Origin: Mucilaginibacter sp.
Lineage (GTDB): Bacteria > Bacteroidota > Bacteroidia > Sphingobacteriales > Sphingobacteriaceae
Reading direction: 5' to 3'
NCBI RefSeq assembly: GCF_028288225.1
Contig: NZ_JAQBOC010000041.1
Span: forward strand, 1-64,000
Length of the DNA stretch: 64,000 bases
Position 1 is the first letter of the stretch; every line of letters begins with the position of its first letter. The notes beneath the pieces are model-generated. The model saw nothing but the letters and a program-made list of their open reading frames with translations, had not been told where the DNA came from and ran no database searches. Shown here one piece after another: positions 18,927 through 27,075 of this stretch. The translations under genes and the position numbers were made by a program.

Positions 18927-20294
18927 TTAACCCTTTTTTACCATCTTCTCCGGATCCCAATGCATGGGCTCATTTTTAAAGTAACTATCATTGCATAGCA
19001 AAGCCGGTGCGGCAGCACGGTAGCCAAATGTGGCATCCTCGGTTACTTTTCCATTATTGCGGATAGCAGTAAAGAAATTGTTCATGTGATCATAAGGGCC
19101 TCCTAAGTAGCCTTTATCAGCATCGTAACTGATCTCTTCGGGTGGCAGCATCTTTTTTCTTTCCGGGTTCCGGTCTCCGCTTTGCCTTAATTTTTCAAGA
19201 TAGAAGGGATCGTCAGAAGCAAATACCTTGTTCCGTTTCAGTACTACTTTATCCCAGGTAATATCCATAGCACCTTCGCTGCCTACCAGGCGTAAATAGG
19301 TAGTGCCGCTGGTGCCATCAACAAAGTTACAGCGCAGCGATAGGTTAAATGCCGGGTGCATGGCGTTTTTGCCATAATCAAAAGTGCCTAACAACACATC
19401 GGGCACTTCGCGGCCATCATTCCAGAAACGTAATCCGCCCGATGCATAAATTTTCTCAGGCCCGTGAGAACCGGTAACAAAATGAAGGCTGCTGAACAGG
19501 TGAACAAACAGATCGCCGGCCATGCCAGTACCGTAATCGGTATAATTACGCCATCTAAAGAAACGCTTTTCATCAAACGGGCGTTTATGGGTATTGCTTA
19601 CATAAGTATCCCAGTCAACCGTTTGCGGCGATGCATCAGCAGGGATGGGGTATTGCCACACTTCAACAGGCCCGCGCCTGGCCCAAAAGCCTTCGGCATA
19701 ATTAAGCTGACCAATTGCGCCGCTTGCTAACAGCTCTTTCGCTTTCTCGTTTCCTAATGATGATACGCCCTGGCTGCCCACCTGGAAAATTTTACCGGTT
19801 TCCTTTTGTGCCTTTATAACTTCAGGGCCTTCGGTAATGGCGTGTACCATCGGTTTTTCGCAATACACATGTTTGCCGGCACGCATAGCATCAACCGAGA
19901 TCTGCTGGTGCCAATGGTCGGGCGTGCCAATAATCACAGCATCAATGTCCTGGCGGTTTAAGATCTCTTTATAAATTTTGGTAGTATAAATATCGGCTCC
20001 CCAACGCTTTTTAGCATCAGCCAGTCGGCCATCATACAAATCGCACACGGCTACTAACTTAATACCGGGAATTTGCAGGGCCACGTTGGTGTCTTCCGAT
20101 CCTTGTCCGCCTGCCCCTATAAGGGCGATATTGATCTGATCGTTAGCGGTAATACCAGCCTGCCGTTTTAAATAGGCAAATACCTCGTTGCGCTTATCAG
20201 CAGCAAATACATTTTGACCTACGGCTACAGCAGCAGTGGCAGTGCCTAATTTTCTAAGGAAATTTCTGCGTGATGGTTCGTTTTTTTCTTTCAT
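18927..20294 (-). CDS. Gfo/Idh/MocA-family oxidoreductase with Tat signal
   Basis: 455 residues. The N-terminus SRRNFLRKLGTATAAVAVG is a twin-arginine signal, so the enzyme is probably exported folded with its cofactor. The Rossmann motif IALIGAGGQGSEDT binds NAD(P), and CEKPM is the conserved family motif with the catalytic lysine region. The C-terminal part has the usual GFO_IDH_MocA alpha/beta fold. Together with the DUF1080 gene 138 bases downstream it forms a likely sugar 3-oxidation and hydrolysis pair. The substrate is unknown. Confidence 0.9.
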   Translation of the reverse strand: MKEKNEPSRRNFLRKLGTATAAVAVGQNVFAADKRNEVFAYLKRQAGITANDQINIALIGAGGQGSEDTNVALQIPGIKLVAVCDLYDGRLADAKKRWGADIYTTKIYKEILNRQDIDAVIIGTPDHWHQQISVDAMRAGKHVYCEKPMVHAITEGPEVIKAQKETGKIFQVGSQGVSSLGNEKAKELLASGAIGQLNYAEGFWARRGPVEVWQYPIPADASPQTVDWDTYVSNTHKRPFDEKRFFRWRNYTDYGTGMAGDLFVHLFSSLHFVTGSHGPEKIYASGGLRFWNDGREVPDVLLGTFDYGKNAMHPAFNLSLRCNFVDGTSGTTYLRLVGSEGAMDITWDKVVLKRNKVFASDDPFYLEKLRQSGDRNPERKKMLPPEEISYDADKGYLGGPYDHMNNFFTAIRNNGKVTEDATFGYRAAAPALLCNDSYFKNEPMHWDPEKMVKKG

Positions 20295-20442
20295 AGTGCA
20301 AGTAACGGGGTTTTGTTAGTCAGTAAATGATAATTGGTATCGATGCTTTTGAAGGGGATACATCAAAAGTGAAAGGTATAATTTAAATGGGATAATTAAA
20401 AATAATTGTAAGAATGAGGGTTGATGATAACAATTAATAAAG

Positions 20443-20468
20443 TTGATAACACTTGTTATTAAATGTTA
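20443..20468 (+). repeat. 26-bp direct repeat, left copy
   Basis: TTGATAACACTTGTTATTAA followed by ATGTTA. It matches 22045-22070 at 24 of 26 positions in the same orientation, so the pair brackets the FemAB-like gene. The GATAACA..TGTTATT core is itself palindromic. Confidence 0.8.
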
Positions 20469-20579
20469 TTACTGTTAATAGTGGTTACCGGTGTTGCCTG
20501 AGATTGATTTTATGTAATTTAAAAAAACATCAGAATTGATAAATAACAAGCGGGAATGTATTTAATCCTGATACATTAT

Positions 20580-20633
20580 ATAATACACAGGCAACGTATA
20601 ATACACAGGCAACCTATAACACATAGGCAACGT
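20580..20633 (+). repeat. Three 18-bp tandem repeats
   Basis: ATAATACACAGGCAACGT (20580-20597), ATAATACACAGGCAACCT (20598-20615) and ATAACACATAGGCAACGT (20616-20633). The exact 18-bp period, close to two helical turns, would suit a regulator binding array, but nothing proves that. Confidence 0.9.
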
Positions 20634-20863
20634 AATTCCTTGGAGGGAGTATGTCAAAAAATGATACAATCGAAACAATATGTTAAAATTAAAAACTGTT
20701 TGTTAAAATTATTGTTTAATAATTAATAATATCATGTTGGTGATATGGCGAAGCAATGGGTAGTACTAATAATATACTGTATTTATTGGGCCCCGAGTAA
20801 CCTCCCCCGGTACTGATGTTCATGCCTTAGTATAGTACGATTGCTTATTTAAAAATATAATTC

Positions 20864-21925
20864 ATGCTAAAATTATTAACCATTCATGATAAAACGGAGT
20901 GGAATTATTATGTTAAAAATTCTGCTGAATATGATTTCTACCATACCTGGCATTACCATTCGCTGGATACATCAGGCAGCCCAATTTTAGCAGTATATCT
21001 TGAGGATGAGAATTACATAGCTTTTCCGCTAATTAAACGGCAGATCCCGGGAACGGTATATTGTGACCTAACCAGCGTATATGGCTATACCGGACCGATC
21101 TCAAATAAAAGAATGGAGCAGCTGGAAGAACCATTAATAGAAAATTTTAAAGCTGAATTTCTTGATTTCCTTAAGTCTGAAAACTGTGTATCGGTATTTT
21201 CCAGGCTGCATCCCTTTTTTAAACAGCCTTTGCTGCTTGAAAGGTTTGGCGGGATCTATGATAACGGTCTCATTATCGTGTTAGATCTGTCGGTAAGTAT
21301 AGAAGCTCAGCGGAAAAAATACCGGCGATCAACGATGGATTGCATAAAGCGTTCCTGGAAAAAAGGATTCCTGCTTAAAGAAGAAAAGGGTGAGGAGGCA
21401 ATTGGTCTTTTTTTTGAGATTTATAAAGAAAATATGGACAGGATAGGTGCTTCCGACTATTATTTATTTAATGAAGAATATTTCAGTAAAATTACCAATA
21501 CCGATGAATATGATGCCAGGATATTTATGGTATATGATGGCGATAAGGTAATGGCAAGCACTATTGTTATGCTAACTAATGGCATTATCCAGGCTCATTT
21601 ATTGGGTACACGTACCGAATATATGCATGTTAGCCCTTTTAAATTCCTGGTTGATGAAATAACAGTGATAGGCAGATCGCTTGGAATGCGTTATTATAAC
21701 CTGGGTGGCGGGATCGGTTATAAACAAGATAGTCTTTTTTTTGGAAAATTAGGGCTTTCTGATTTGCAGATGGATTATAAAAGCTGGCGATTTATAGCTA
21801 ATCCTGAGGTATATCAGCAATTACTTGATGAAAAAGGTATTGATAAAAATTTGGAGGTGGATTTTTTCCCTTTATACAGGTATACCCCGGTGTTAAGTGT
21901 TTCATCGGGCGAAAAAGAAAATTAA
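20864..21925 (+). CDS. FemAB/BioF2-like GNAT acyltransferase
   Basis: 353 residues with the double-GNAT layout of FemAB-type enzymes. The N-terminal half includes FYHTWHYHSLDTSG and a YGYTGPIS motif. The C-terminal half includes YRRSTMDCIKRSWKKGF, IYKENMDRIGASDYY, MASTIVMLTNGIIQAHLLGT and YYNLGGGIGYK. Such proteins transfer amino-acyl or acyl groups, for example to peptidoglycan precursors or exported glycans. It has no operon partners and is bracketed by 26-bp direct repeats. Codon use is more AT-rich than its neighbours. The acceptor is unknown. Confidence 0.75.
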   Translation: MLKLLTIHDKTEWNYYVKNSAEYDFYHTWHYHSLDTSGSPILAVYLEDENYIAFPLIKRQIPGTVYCDLTSVYGYTGPISNKRMEQLEEPLIENFKAEFLDFLKSENCVSVFSRLHPFFKQPLLLERFGGIYDNGLIIVLDLSVSIEAQRKKYRRSTMDCIKRSWKKGFLLKEEKGEEAIGLFFEIYKENMDRIGASDYYLFNEEYFSKITNTDEYDARIFMVYDGDKVMASTIVMLTNGIIQAHLLGTRTEYMHVSPFKFLVDEITVIGRSLGMRYYNLGGGIGYKQDSLFFGKLGLSDLQMDYKSWRFIANPEVYQQLLDEKGIDKNLEVDFFPLYRYTPVLSVSSGEKEN

Positions 21926-22026
21926 AGAGAGATAAATAATTAATACACCATGAAAGCTGCTTTATAGTGGCTTTTTTTATGATTTCATCCTTTACTATCT
22001 GGGCAGACTACCTTCAAGTTGCACAC

Positions 22027-22070
22027 TAATAACATTTAATAACATTGATAACAAGTGTTATTAAATGTTA
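22027..22070 (+). repeat. Right copy of the 26-bp direct repeat with an extra inverted half
   Basis: The direct copy is at 22045-22070 (TTGATAACAAGTGTTATTAA then ATGTTA). Immediately before it, TAATAACATTTAATAACA (22027-22044) is the reverse complement of its distal half. A weak hairpin with T-run (AAAGCTGC..GGCTTTTTTT) at about 21950-21976 may end the FemAB-like transcript. Confidence 0.75.
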
Positions 22071-22162
22071 CCAGGCGTTAGACACCCATCCCGGCTTAGT
22101 CAACTCAATTCAACAAAAGCAAATCCGAATTCGAACATCCCCAATCCGAATTCAATAATCAC

Positions 22163-22170
22163 TATCTTTG
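22163..22170 (+). promoter_or_regulatory. Bacteroidetes -7 promoter box for ubiE
   Basis: TATCTTTG matches TAnnTTTG, 16 bases before the ubiE start. No clear -33 TTG was found at the usual spacing. Confidence 0.55.
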
Positions 22171-22186
22171 CTCCCCACTACTAAAA

Positions 22187-22918
22187 ATGAGCAAAACCAT
22201 AACTCCGTATACCGATCAGCAAGGCACAAAAAAAGAGCAGGTGGCTGATATGTTTAATAATATCTCAAAAACCTACGATTTTCTGAATCATTTTCTGTCG
22301 CTTGGCATTGATATCATCTGGCGCAAAAAAGCCATTAACGAGCTTAAAAAAGATCAACCTAAACTGATCCTGGATGTTGCTACCGGTACCGGCGATTTTG
22401 CGTTCGAGGCCCTGACCATATTAAAGCCTGAAAAAATTATCGGGGTTGATATTTCACAGGGGATGCTTGACATTGCGCAGCAAAAAATAAAAAAACGCAA
22501 CCTCGCGGATAAGTTCGAGGTGAAGCTTGGCGATTCGGAAAAGCTGCCTTTTGATGCCGATGGTTTTGATGCCGTTACTGTGGCCTATGGCGTACGTAAC
22601 TTCGAGAACCTTGAAACAGGGCTTGCCGATATCCACCGCGTATTAAAACCGGGCGGAAAAGCGGTAGTGCTTGAGTTTTCAAAACCAAAGGTATTCCCCA
22701 TTAAACAACTGTATAATTTCTATTTTAACTATATTACACCCGGAATTGGTAAATTATTTTCAAAAGATGCAAGGGCCTACACTTATTTGCCTGAGTCGGT
22801 AGCTGCTTTTCCGGATGGAAAAACCTTTACTGCACTTATGGATAAAGTAGGCTTTAAACATACCAAACACAGGCCTTTAGCGTTTGGTATTTGTTCAATT
22901 TATACGGGTATTAAATGA
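22187..22918 (+). CDS. ubiE: Demethylmenaquinone methyltransferase UbiE/MenG
   Basis: SAM-dependent C-methylation of demethylmenaquinone, the last step of menaquinone synthesis; Bacteroidetes respire with menaquinone. 243 residues with the family segment MFNNISKTYDFLNHFLSLGID, the SAM motif LDVATGTGDFA, VAYGVRNFENLE and VVLEFSKP. The ATG overlaps no upstream gene. It overlaps porT by four bases (ATGA), so the two are probably translated together. Confidence 0.95.
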   Translation: MSKTITPYTDQQGTKKEQVADMFNNISKTYDFLNHFLSLGIDIIWRKKAINELKKDQPKLILDVATGTGDFAFEALTILKPEKIIGVDISQGMLDIAQQKIKKRNLADKFEVKLGDSEKLPFDADGFDAVTVAYGVRNFENLETGLADIHRVLKPGGKAVVLEFSKPKVFPIKQLYNFYFNYITPGIGKLFSKDARAYTYLPESVAAFPDGKTFTALMDKVGFKHTKHRPLAFGICSIYTGIK

Positions 22919-23649
22919 GTAAAAACTGTTACCTGATTGTAATTTTATTATTATTTAGCAGTAACACTTTACTGGCACAGGTACCTGCGTGGGGTGGCGG
23001 AGCAGATTTAACCGACCTTAGTTTTGGGTTCACTTTTTCATACGTTAACAATTACTATAAAATTGATAAGAAGTCAAATTGGCGTGATCCTTTTTTTGAC
23101 CCGGGCGTAAACCGCAATATTACCGATTCATTAAAAGGTATCGGCTCAAAAAATTCACCGGGTTTCGCAGTTGGTTTTATAACGCGGTACAGGCTTACAG
23201 ACCATTTGGAAGCCCGTGTAACACCTTCGCTGGTATTTGCCGACAGGTCTGTAAGTTATTCGTACCCAAATCCGGATGACGATGTTACCAAGCAAATTCA
23301 GTCTACCACGATAGATTTCCCATTAGAGTTAAAATTAAAATCAGACAGGATAGGCAACATGAGGGCGTATATTTTGGGTGGTGTTAAGTACTCATTAGCT
23401 ATAGGATCAAAAAAGAATGCCGATGCCGGACTTGATCCGTTGGATAAGCTGGTTAAAAACGTGGGCGGCTTTGGATCATACGAGGCCGGGCTGGGCTGCG
23501 ATATTTATTTTGAATTTTTTAAACTCTCGCCCGAAATAAAGATCTCCAACTCGTTGGGCAATGTGCTGGTACCCGAAAATCAGCCATACTCAAGCCCTAT
23601 CAGTAAATTGGGGCTGCATACTATTATGTTTAGCTTGTATTTTGAGTAA
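22915..23649 (+). CDS. porT: PorT-family outer-membrane beta-barrel (type IX secretion)
   Basis: 244 residues. The signal peptide ends about SSNTLLAQ, followed by an alternating-residue barrel sequence ending MFSLYFE, a typical aromatic outer-membrane terminus. It overlaps ubiE by ATGA; the ubiE-porT pairing is common in Bacteroidetes, and PorT is a known component of the type IX secretion system. The assignment rests on context plus family-like wording (EARVTPSLVFADR, YILGGVKYSLAIG) rather than on a unique motif, so a generic PorT-like porin is the alternative. Confidence 0.78.
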   Translation: MSKNCYLIVILLLFSSNTLLAQVPAWGGGADLTDLSFGFTFSYVNNYYKIDKKSNWRDPFFDPGVNRNITDSLKGIGSKNSPGFAVGFITRYRLTDHLEARVTPSLVFADRSVSYSYPNPDDDVTKQIQSTTIDFPLELKLKSDRIGNMRAYILGGVKYSLAIGSKKNADAGLDPLDKLVKNVGGFGSYEAGLGCDIYFEFFKLSPEIKISNSLGNVLVPENQPYSSPISKLGLHTIMFSLYFE

Positions 23650-23678
23650 GAGTAATCCTGAATTGCATGATGGCGAGG

Positions 23679-23818
23679 ACTCACCCGACAACGCTTCGCT
23701 GGTCGACCTCTCTTCGCCTGCGGCGGAAAGAGGCGGGAAAAAATAGAAAGTTTTTTTAAGCCCTCTTTACCGCTTGCGGAAGAGAGGGCAGGTCGGGCGA
23801 AGCAATGACCGGGTGAGT
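23679..23818. repeat. Inverted repeat pair between porT and the SDR gene
   Basis: The left arm (about 23679-23737: ACTCACCCGACAACGCTTCG, then GACCTCTCTTCGCCTGCGGC) and right arm (about 23757-23818) are imperfect reverse complements of about 60 bases around a short T-rich centre. No gene lies inside. The architecture resembles a MITE or a large REP-like palindrome. Confidence 0.75.
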
Positions 23819-23954
23819 AAATTCTGCGCATGCTATTAACGCCAATGCACTGCCGTTAGTGTGTAGCATATATGGTTTAATTACCAATTCATTGCCAATA
23901 AATGACAACTTATTGAAGGTAAAAACATAATTTCGCTGCAACAGTTACCTATAT

Positions 23955-24713
23955 ATGGCTAAAATTGCATTAATAACAGGAGCAACCTCGGGAATAGGTG
24001 AGGCCTGTGCACACTTATTTGCGCGCGAAAAATATAACCTAGTATTAACCGGTCGCCGGCTTGACAGGCTTGAAAAACTGGCAAAAAAGTTAAACACCAA
24101 ATACAACGTTGAAGTTGCGGTTTCGCAGTTTGATGTTCAGAACAGGGTTGAAGTAACTGACAACCTTGAAGGCTTGCCTGCCAAATGGAAAAAGGTAAAC
24201 GTGCTGATAAACAACGCTGGCTTAAGCCAGGGGCTTGACCCTATACAAAAAGGCAGCCTGGATGATTGGGATACCATGATTGATACCAATGTTAAGGGGC
24301 TGCTGTATGTAAGCAAAATAGTGGCCAACTGGATGATTGATAACAAACAGGGACACATTATTAATATAGGATCGATTGCCGGAAAGGAAGTTTATGCTAA
24401 TGGTAATGTATATTGCGCAAGTAAACACGCGGTTGATGCCTTAAATAAAGGGATGCGGATTGATTTGCTGCCGCATGGCATAAAGGTTACGGCGATACAT
24501 CCGGGAGCGGTAGAAACTGAGTTTTCGGAAGTGCGGTTTAAGGGCGATAAAGAAAGGGCGAAGAAAGTTTATGATGGTTTTGAACCCCTGGTGGCCAATG
24601 ATATAGCCGAAACAATATGGTTTGCAGTATCGCGCCCTAAACATGTTAACATTAACGATATGATTGTAATGCCAACCGCACAGGCAAATGCAGGGACTAT
24701 TTTTAGATCGTAG
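23955..24713 (+). CDS. SDR-family NAD(P)-dependent oxidoreductase
   Basis: A classical short-chain dehydrogenase of 252 residues: ITGATSGIGEACA (cofactor), NNAGLSQG, IINIGSIAGKE (serine) and YCASKHA (Tyr/Lys). The family resembles YdfG-type 3-hydroxy acid dehydrogenases, with AIHPGAVETEFSEVRF after the active site. No operon partner indicates a substrate. The true product cannot be fixed from sequence. Confidence 0.88.
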   Translation: MAKIALITGATSGIGEACAHLFAREKYNLVLTGRRLDRLEKLAKKLNTKYNVEVAVSQFDVQNRVEVTDNLEGLPAKWKKVNVLINNAGLSQGLDPIQKGSLDDWDTMIDTNVKGLLYVSKIVANWMIDNKQGHIINIGSIAGKEVYANGNVYCASKHAVDALNKGMRIDLLPHGIKVTAIHPGAVETEFSEVRFKGDKERAKKVYDGFEPLVANDIAETIWFAVSRPKHVNINDMIVMPTAQANAGTIFRS

Positions 24714-24855
24714 ATAGAGACTAGAGGCCGGAGGTCAGAGATTAGGAAAAAGAGGTCAGAGGTCAGAAAAAAGGGGGAGCATCTAATAAGTCCGAAATCG
24801 AACATCCGATATTCGAAATAAAAAATTCACTAATTCACTAAATCAATAATTCACC
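24712..24855. repeat. Word repeats between SDR and yqeY
   Basis: Direct words TAGAGGCCGGAGGTCAGAGA and AGAGGTCAGAGGTCAGAAA are followed by ATCGAACATCCGATATTCG and then by AATTCACTAATTCACTAA tandem words up to the yqeY start. The words recur at 2199-2220, 18895-18925, 22120-22145 and 59527-59650. Confidence 0.6.
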
Positions 24856-24864
24856 AATTATAAA

Positions 24865-25314
24865 ATGTCACTAATAAATCAAGTAGATCAGGATATAAAA
24901 CAAGCTATGCTGGCTAAACAGGCAGACCGTTTAAGGGGTTTGCGGGCAATAAAGTCTGCCCTGCTTTTGGCACGTACCGAAAAAGGTGCAGCCGAGGAAT
25001 TAACACAGGAAGCTGAAATTAAAGTGCTGCAAAAGCTGGTTAAACAGCGCAAAGAATCGGCCGAGATCTACAAAACGCAAAACCGGGACGACCTTTACCA
25101 GATAGAGATTGAAGAGATGAAGGTGATTGAGCCGTACCTGCCAACACAAATGACCCGTTTTGAAATTGAAGGTTATTTGGAGGAAGTAATAAACCGTATT
25201 GGCGCAACATCAGTAAGCGATATGGGGAAAGTAATGGGCATTGCCAATAAAGAACTGGCAGGCCAGGCAGATGGCCGTACAATATCGGAAGTGGTGAAGC
25301 AGTTGTTGGGGTAG
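24865..25314 (+). CDS. GatB/YqeY domain protein
   Basis: 149 residues, the full length of a stand-alone YqeY protein. The N-terminal helical part (INQVDQDIKQAMLAKQADRL) and C-terminal part (TQMTRFEIEGYLEEVI, DMGKVMGIANKELAGQADG) match the family related to the tail of the tRNA amidotransferase subunit GatB. Its own function is not established; tRNA binding is inferred. It is single, between two repeat-filled spacers. Confidence 0.88.
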   Translation: MSLINQVDQDIKQAMLAKQADRLRGLRAIKSALLLARTEKGAAEELTQEAEIKVLQKLVKQRKESAEIYKTQNRDDLYQIEIEEMKVIEPYLPTQMTRFEIEGYLEEVINRIGATSVSDMGKVMGIANKELAGQADGRTISEVVKQLLG

Positions 25315-25316
25315 CG

Positions 25317-25428
25317 CTGTTGTAAAGTTGAAAGGTTGTAAAGTTATTTTTAGTTTTAATTATTAGAATAAGGTTTGTGTTTTTGATTCCAGGCAAACAT
25401 TACAACCTTCCAACAAAACAAAATAAAA
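25317..25428. repeat. Inverted word repeat after yqeY
   Basis: The left arm TTGTAAAGTTGAAAGGTTGT (about 25320-25345) faces ACATTACAACCTTCCAACAA (about 25397-25420). The TTGTAAGGTTG word recurs at 13893-14074 and 18805-18840. Confidence 0.6.
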
Positions 25429-25534
25429 CTTGTATCTAAAAATCAATAAGCTATTTTTATAGCGAAAATAATTGATGTTACTTATTGGCCTTGGTTAGCG
25501 GCCTGTTTTAGGAATTTAAACTTTATAAATTTAT

Positions 25535-26302
25535 ATGGATTTCGTGCTTAAAGAGGAACACGGTTTTAGTTATATCGATGAGGGCGAAGGCGAGGTGTTG
25601 TTATTGTTACATGGCTTAATGGGTGCATTGAGCAACTGGGATAGGGTAATTGAGGATTTTAAGGGACAGTACAGGGTAATTATACCAATACTGCCCATAT
25701 ATGATCTGCCGTTATTAACTACCGGGGTAAAAAGTATGGCTAAATATGTGCATAAGTTTGTTAAATATAAAAGGCTAACTGATATAACTTTACTTGGTAA
25801 TTCATTAGGCGGCCATGTTGGCCTGATATATGTACTATCTCACCCGGCATTGGTTAAGGCATTGGTGTTAACCGGCAGCTCGGGCTTATATGAAAATGCT
25901 TTCGGCGGGTCATTCCCGAGGCGCGAGAATTATGATTTTGTTAAAGAAAAGGTTGAATATACATTTTATGATCCGAAGACGGCAACTAAAGAACTGGTTG
26001 ATGACGTATACCGTATAATAAATGACAGGCACAGTGTAATACGGATCCTGGCAATGGCAAAATCGGCAATCCGCCATAACATGAACAAGGATTTGCCCAA
26101 GATCCATATCCCCGTATCGCTTATTTGGGGTAAGGATGATAAAATTACACCGCCGGAGGTTGCAATTGAGTTTAACCAATTGCTGCCCGATTCGGAACTG
26201 CACTGGATAGATAAATGCGGGCATGCGCCTATGATGGAGCAACCCGAAGAGTTTAATAAGTATTTAAGAGGTTTTTTAGAAAAGATAAAAACTAAAGTAT
26301 AA
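25535..26302 (+). CDS. Alpha/beta-fold hydrolase
   Basis: 255 residues with a full catalytic triad: nucleophile in GNSLGGH (near residue 90), aspartate in WGKDDKITP, and histidine in CGHAPMMEQP. An oxyanion-type HGLMG motif lies near residue 26. Typical of small cytosolic esterases or C-C hydrolases. The next gene starts one base after its stop, so the pair is surely co-transcribed with the CBS-domain protein. The substrate is unknown. Confidence 0.87.
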   Translation: MDFVLKEEHGFSYIDEGEGEVLLLLHGLMGALSNWDRVIEDFKGQYRVIIPILPIYDLPLLTTGVKSMAKYVHKFVKYKRLTDITLLGNSLGGHVGLIYVLSHPALVKALVLTGSSGLYENAFGGSFPRRENYDFVKEKVEYTFYDPKTATKELVDDVYRIINDRHSVIRILAMAKSAIRHNMNKDLPKIHIPVSLIWGKDDKITPPEVAIEFNQLLPDSELHWIDKCGHAPMMEQPEEFNKYLRGFLEKIKTKV

Positions 26303-26303
26303 T

Positions 26304-26966
26304 ATGCTGGCAATTGAACTGATAGCTGATGCAATACCACCGGTACACACTTCTGATAGTATCCAGAAGGCGATTGACCGTATGGTAGAGTTTCGCATCC
26401 GCCATTTGCCAATTGTTAACGAAGACCAGTTTTTGGGCCTGCTTTCTGAAAATGATATAGCATCAGAAACCGATCTGCAAACCCCGGTAGGTGCTTTGGC
26501 CCTTTCGCTGGTTAATCCTTATGTACTGGAAGACCAGCATATTTATGATGTTATCCGCCTTTTTAATGAAAGACAGCTAACCATAGTGCCCGTACTTGAT
26601 GCTGCTAAAAATTATTCGGGCCTTATCACTATAAATGCCCTTACTGAATATTTTGCCGCGCTTACAGCTGTTGAGCAGCCGGGCGGTATAATTGTGCTCG
26701 AAATCAACAATAAAAATAATTCACTGGCGCACATGTCACAAATTGTGGAGTCGGATAATGCACAGATATTAAGCTCATATGTGCGCACTTTTCCTGATTC
26801 AACACGGATGGAAGTTACCCTCAAGGTAAATAAGCAGGATATTTCAACCATTATAGCCACCTTTTTACGTTACGAGTACGATATAAAAGCTACTTTTAAT
26901 CATACCGATGATAACGATAACTCAAGGGACAGGTACAATTCACTAATGAACTATTTAAATTTATAG
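26304..26966 (+). CDS. CBS-domain protein (two CBS motifs)
   Basis: 220 residues. A CBS pair fills residues 1-120 (KAIDRMVEFRIRHLPIVNED and VIRLFNERQLTIVPVLDA). The C-terminal part (QPGGIIVLEINNKNNSLAHM) looks like a small ACT-like ligand-binding region. CBS pairs sense adenosine nucleotides, so a regulatory role is likely. It starts one base after the hydrolase stop. It precedes nadK and the envelope cluster, an arrangement seen in Bacteroidetes. Confidence 0.84.
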   Translation: MLAIELIADAIPPVHTSDSIQKAIDRMVEFRIRHLPIVNEDQFLGLLSENDIASETDLQTPVGALALSLVNPYVLEDQHIYDVIRLFNERQLTIVPVLDAAKNYSGLITINALTEYFAALTAVEQPGGIIVLEINNKNNSLAHMSQIVESDNAQILSSYVRTFPDSTRMEVTLKVNKQDISTIIATFLRYEYDIKATFNHTDDNDNSRDRYNSLMNYLNL

Positions 26967-27063
26967 TCGATGGTCCATAGTCGATAGACCATAGTGATTT
27001 TTGATTTCTTATCTTTAAAGGGAATCAAAAAACTATCGACCATCGACCATGGTCCATGGACAA
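26967..27063. repeat. Word-built inverted repeat before nadK
   Basis: Left arm about 26967-27008 (TCGATGGTCCATAGTCGATA, then GACCATAG) and right arm about 27025-27063 (ACTATCGACCATCGACCATG, then GTCCATGG) are imperfect reverse complements around a 16-base loop. The words match those at 4757-4905, 22 kb away. Confidence 0.8.
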
Positions 27064-27075
27064 CAAACCAACTAA

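Larger units (their letters stand above)
20295..20863. other. Large spacer with tandem and direct repeats
   Basis: No gene recognised in 569 bases between divergent genes. It contains one copy of a 26-bp direct repeat (20443-20468), three 18-bp tandem units (20580-20633) and AT-rich DNA. The spacer must hold the promoters of both neighbours; no clean TAnnTTTG box was found for the FemAB-like gene. Confidence 0.5.

Noticed and set aside
20580..20633. The three 18-bp repeats as a CRISPR array
   Set aside because: The units are contiguous with no spacers and no cas genes are near.
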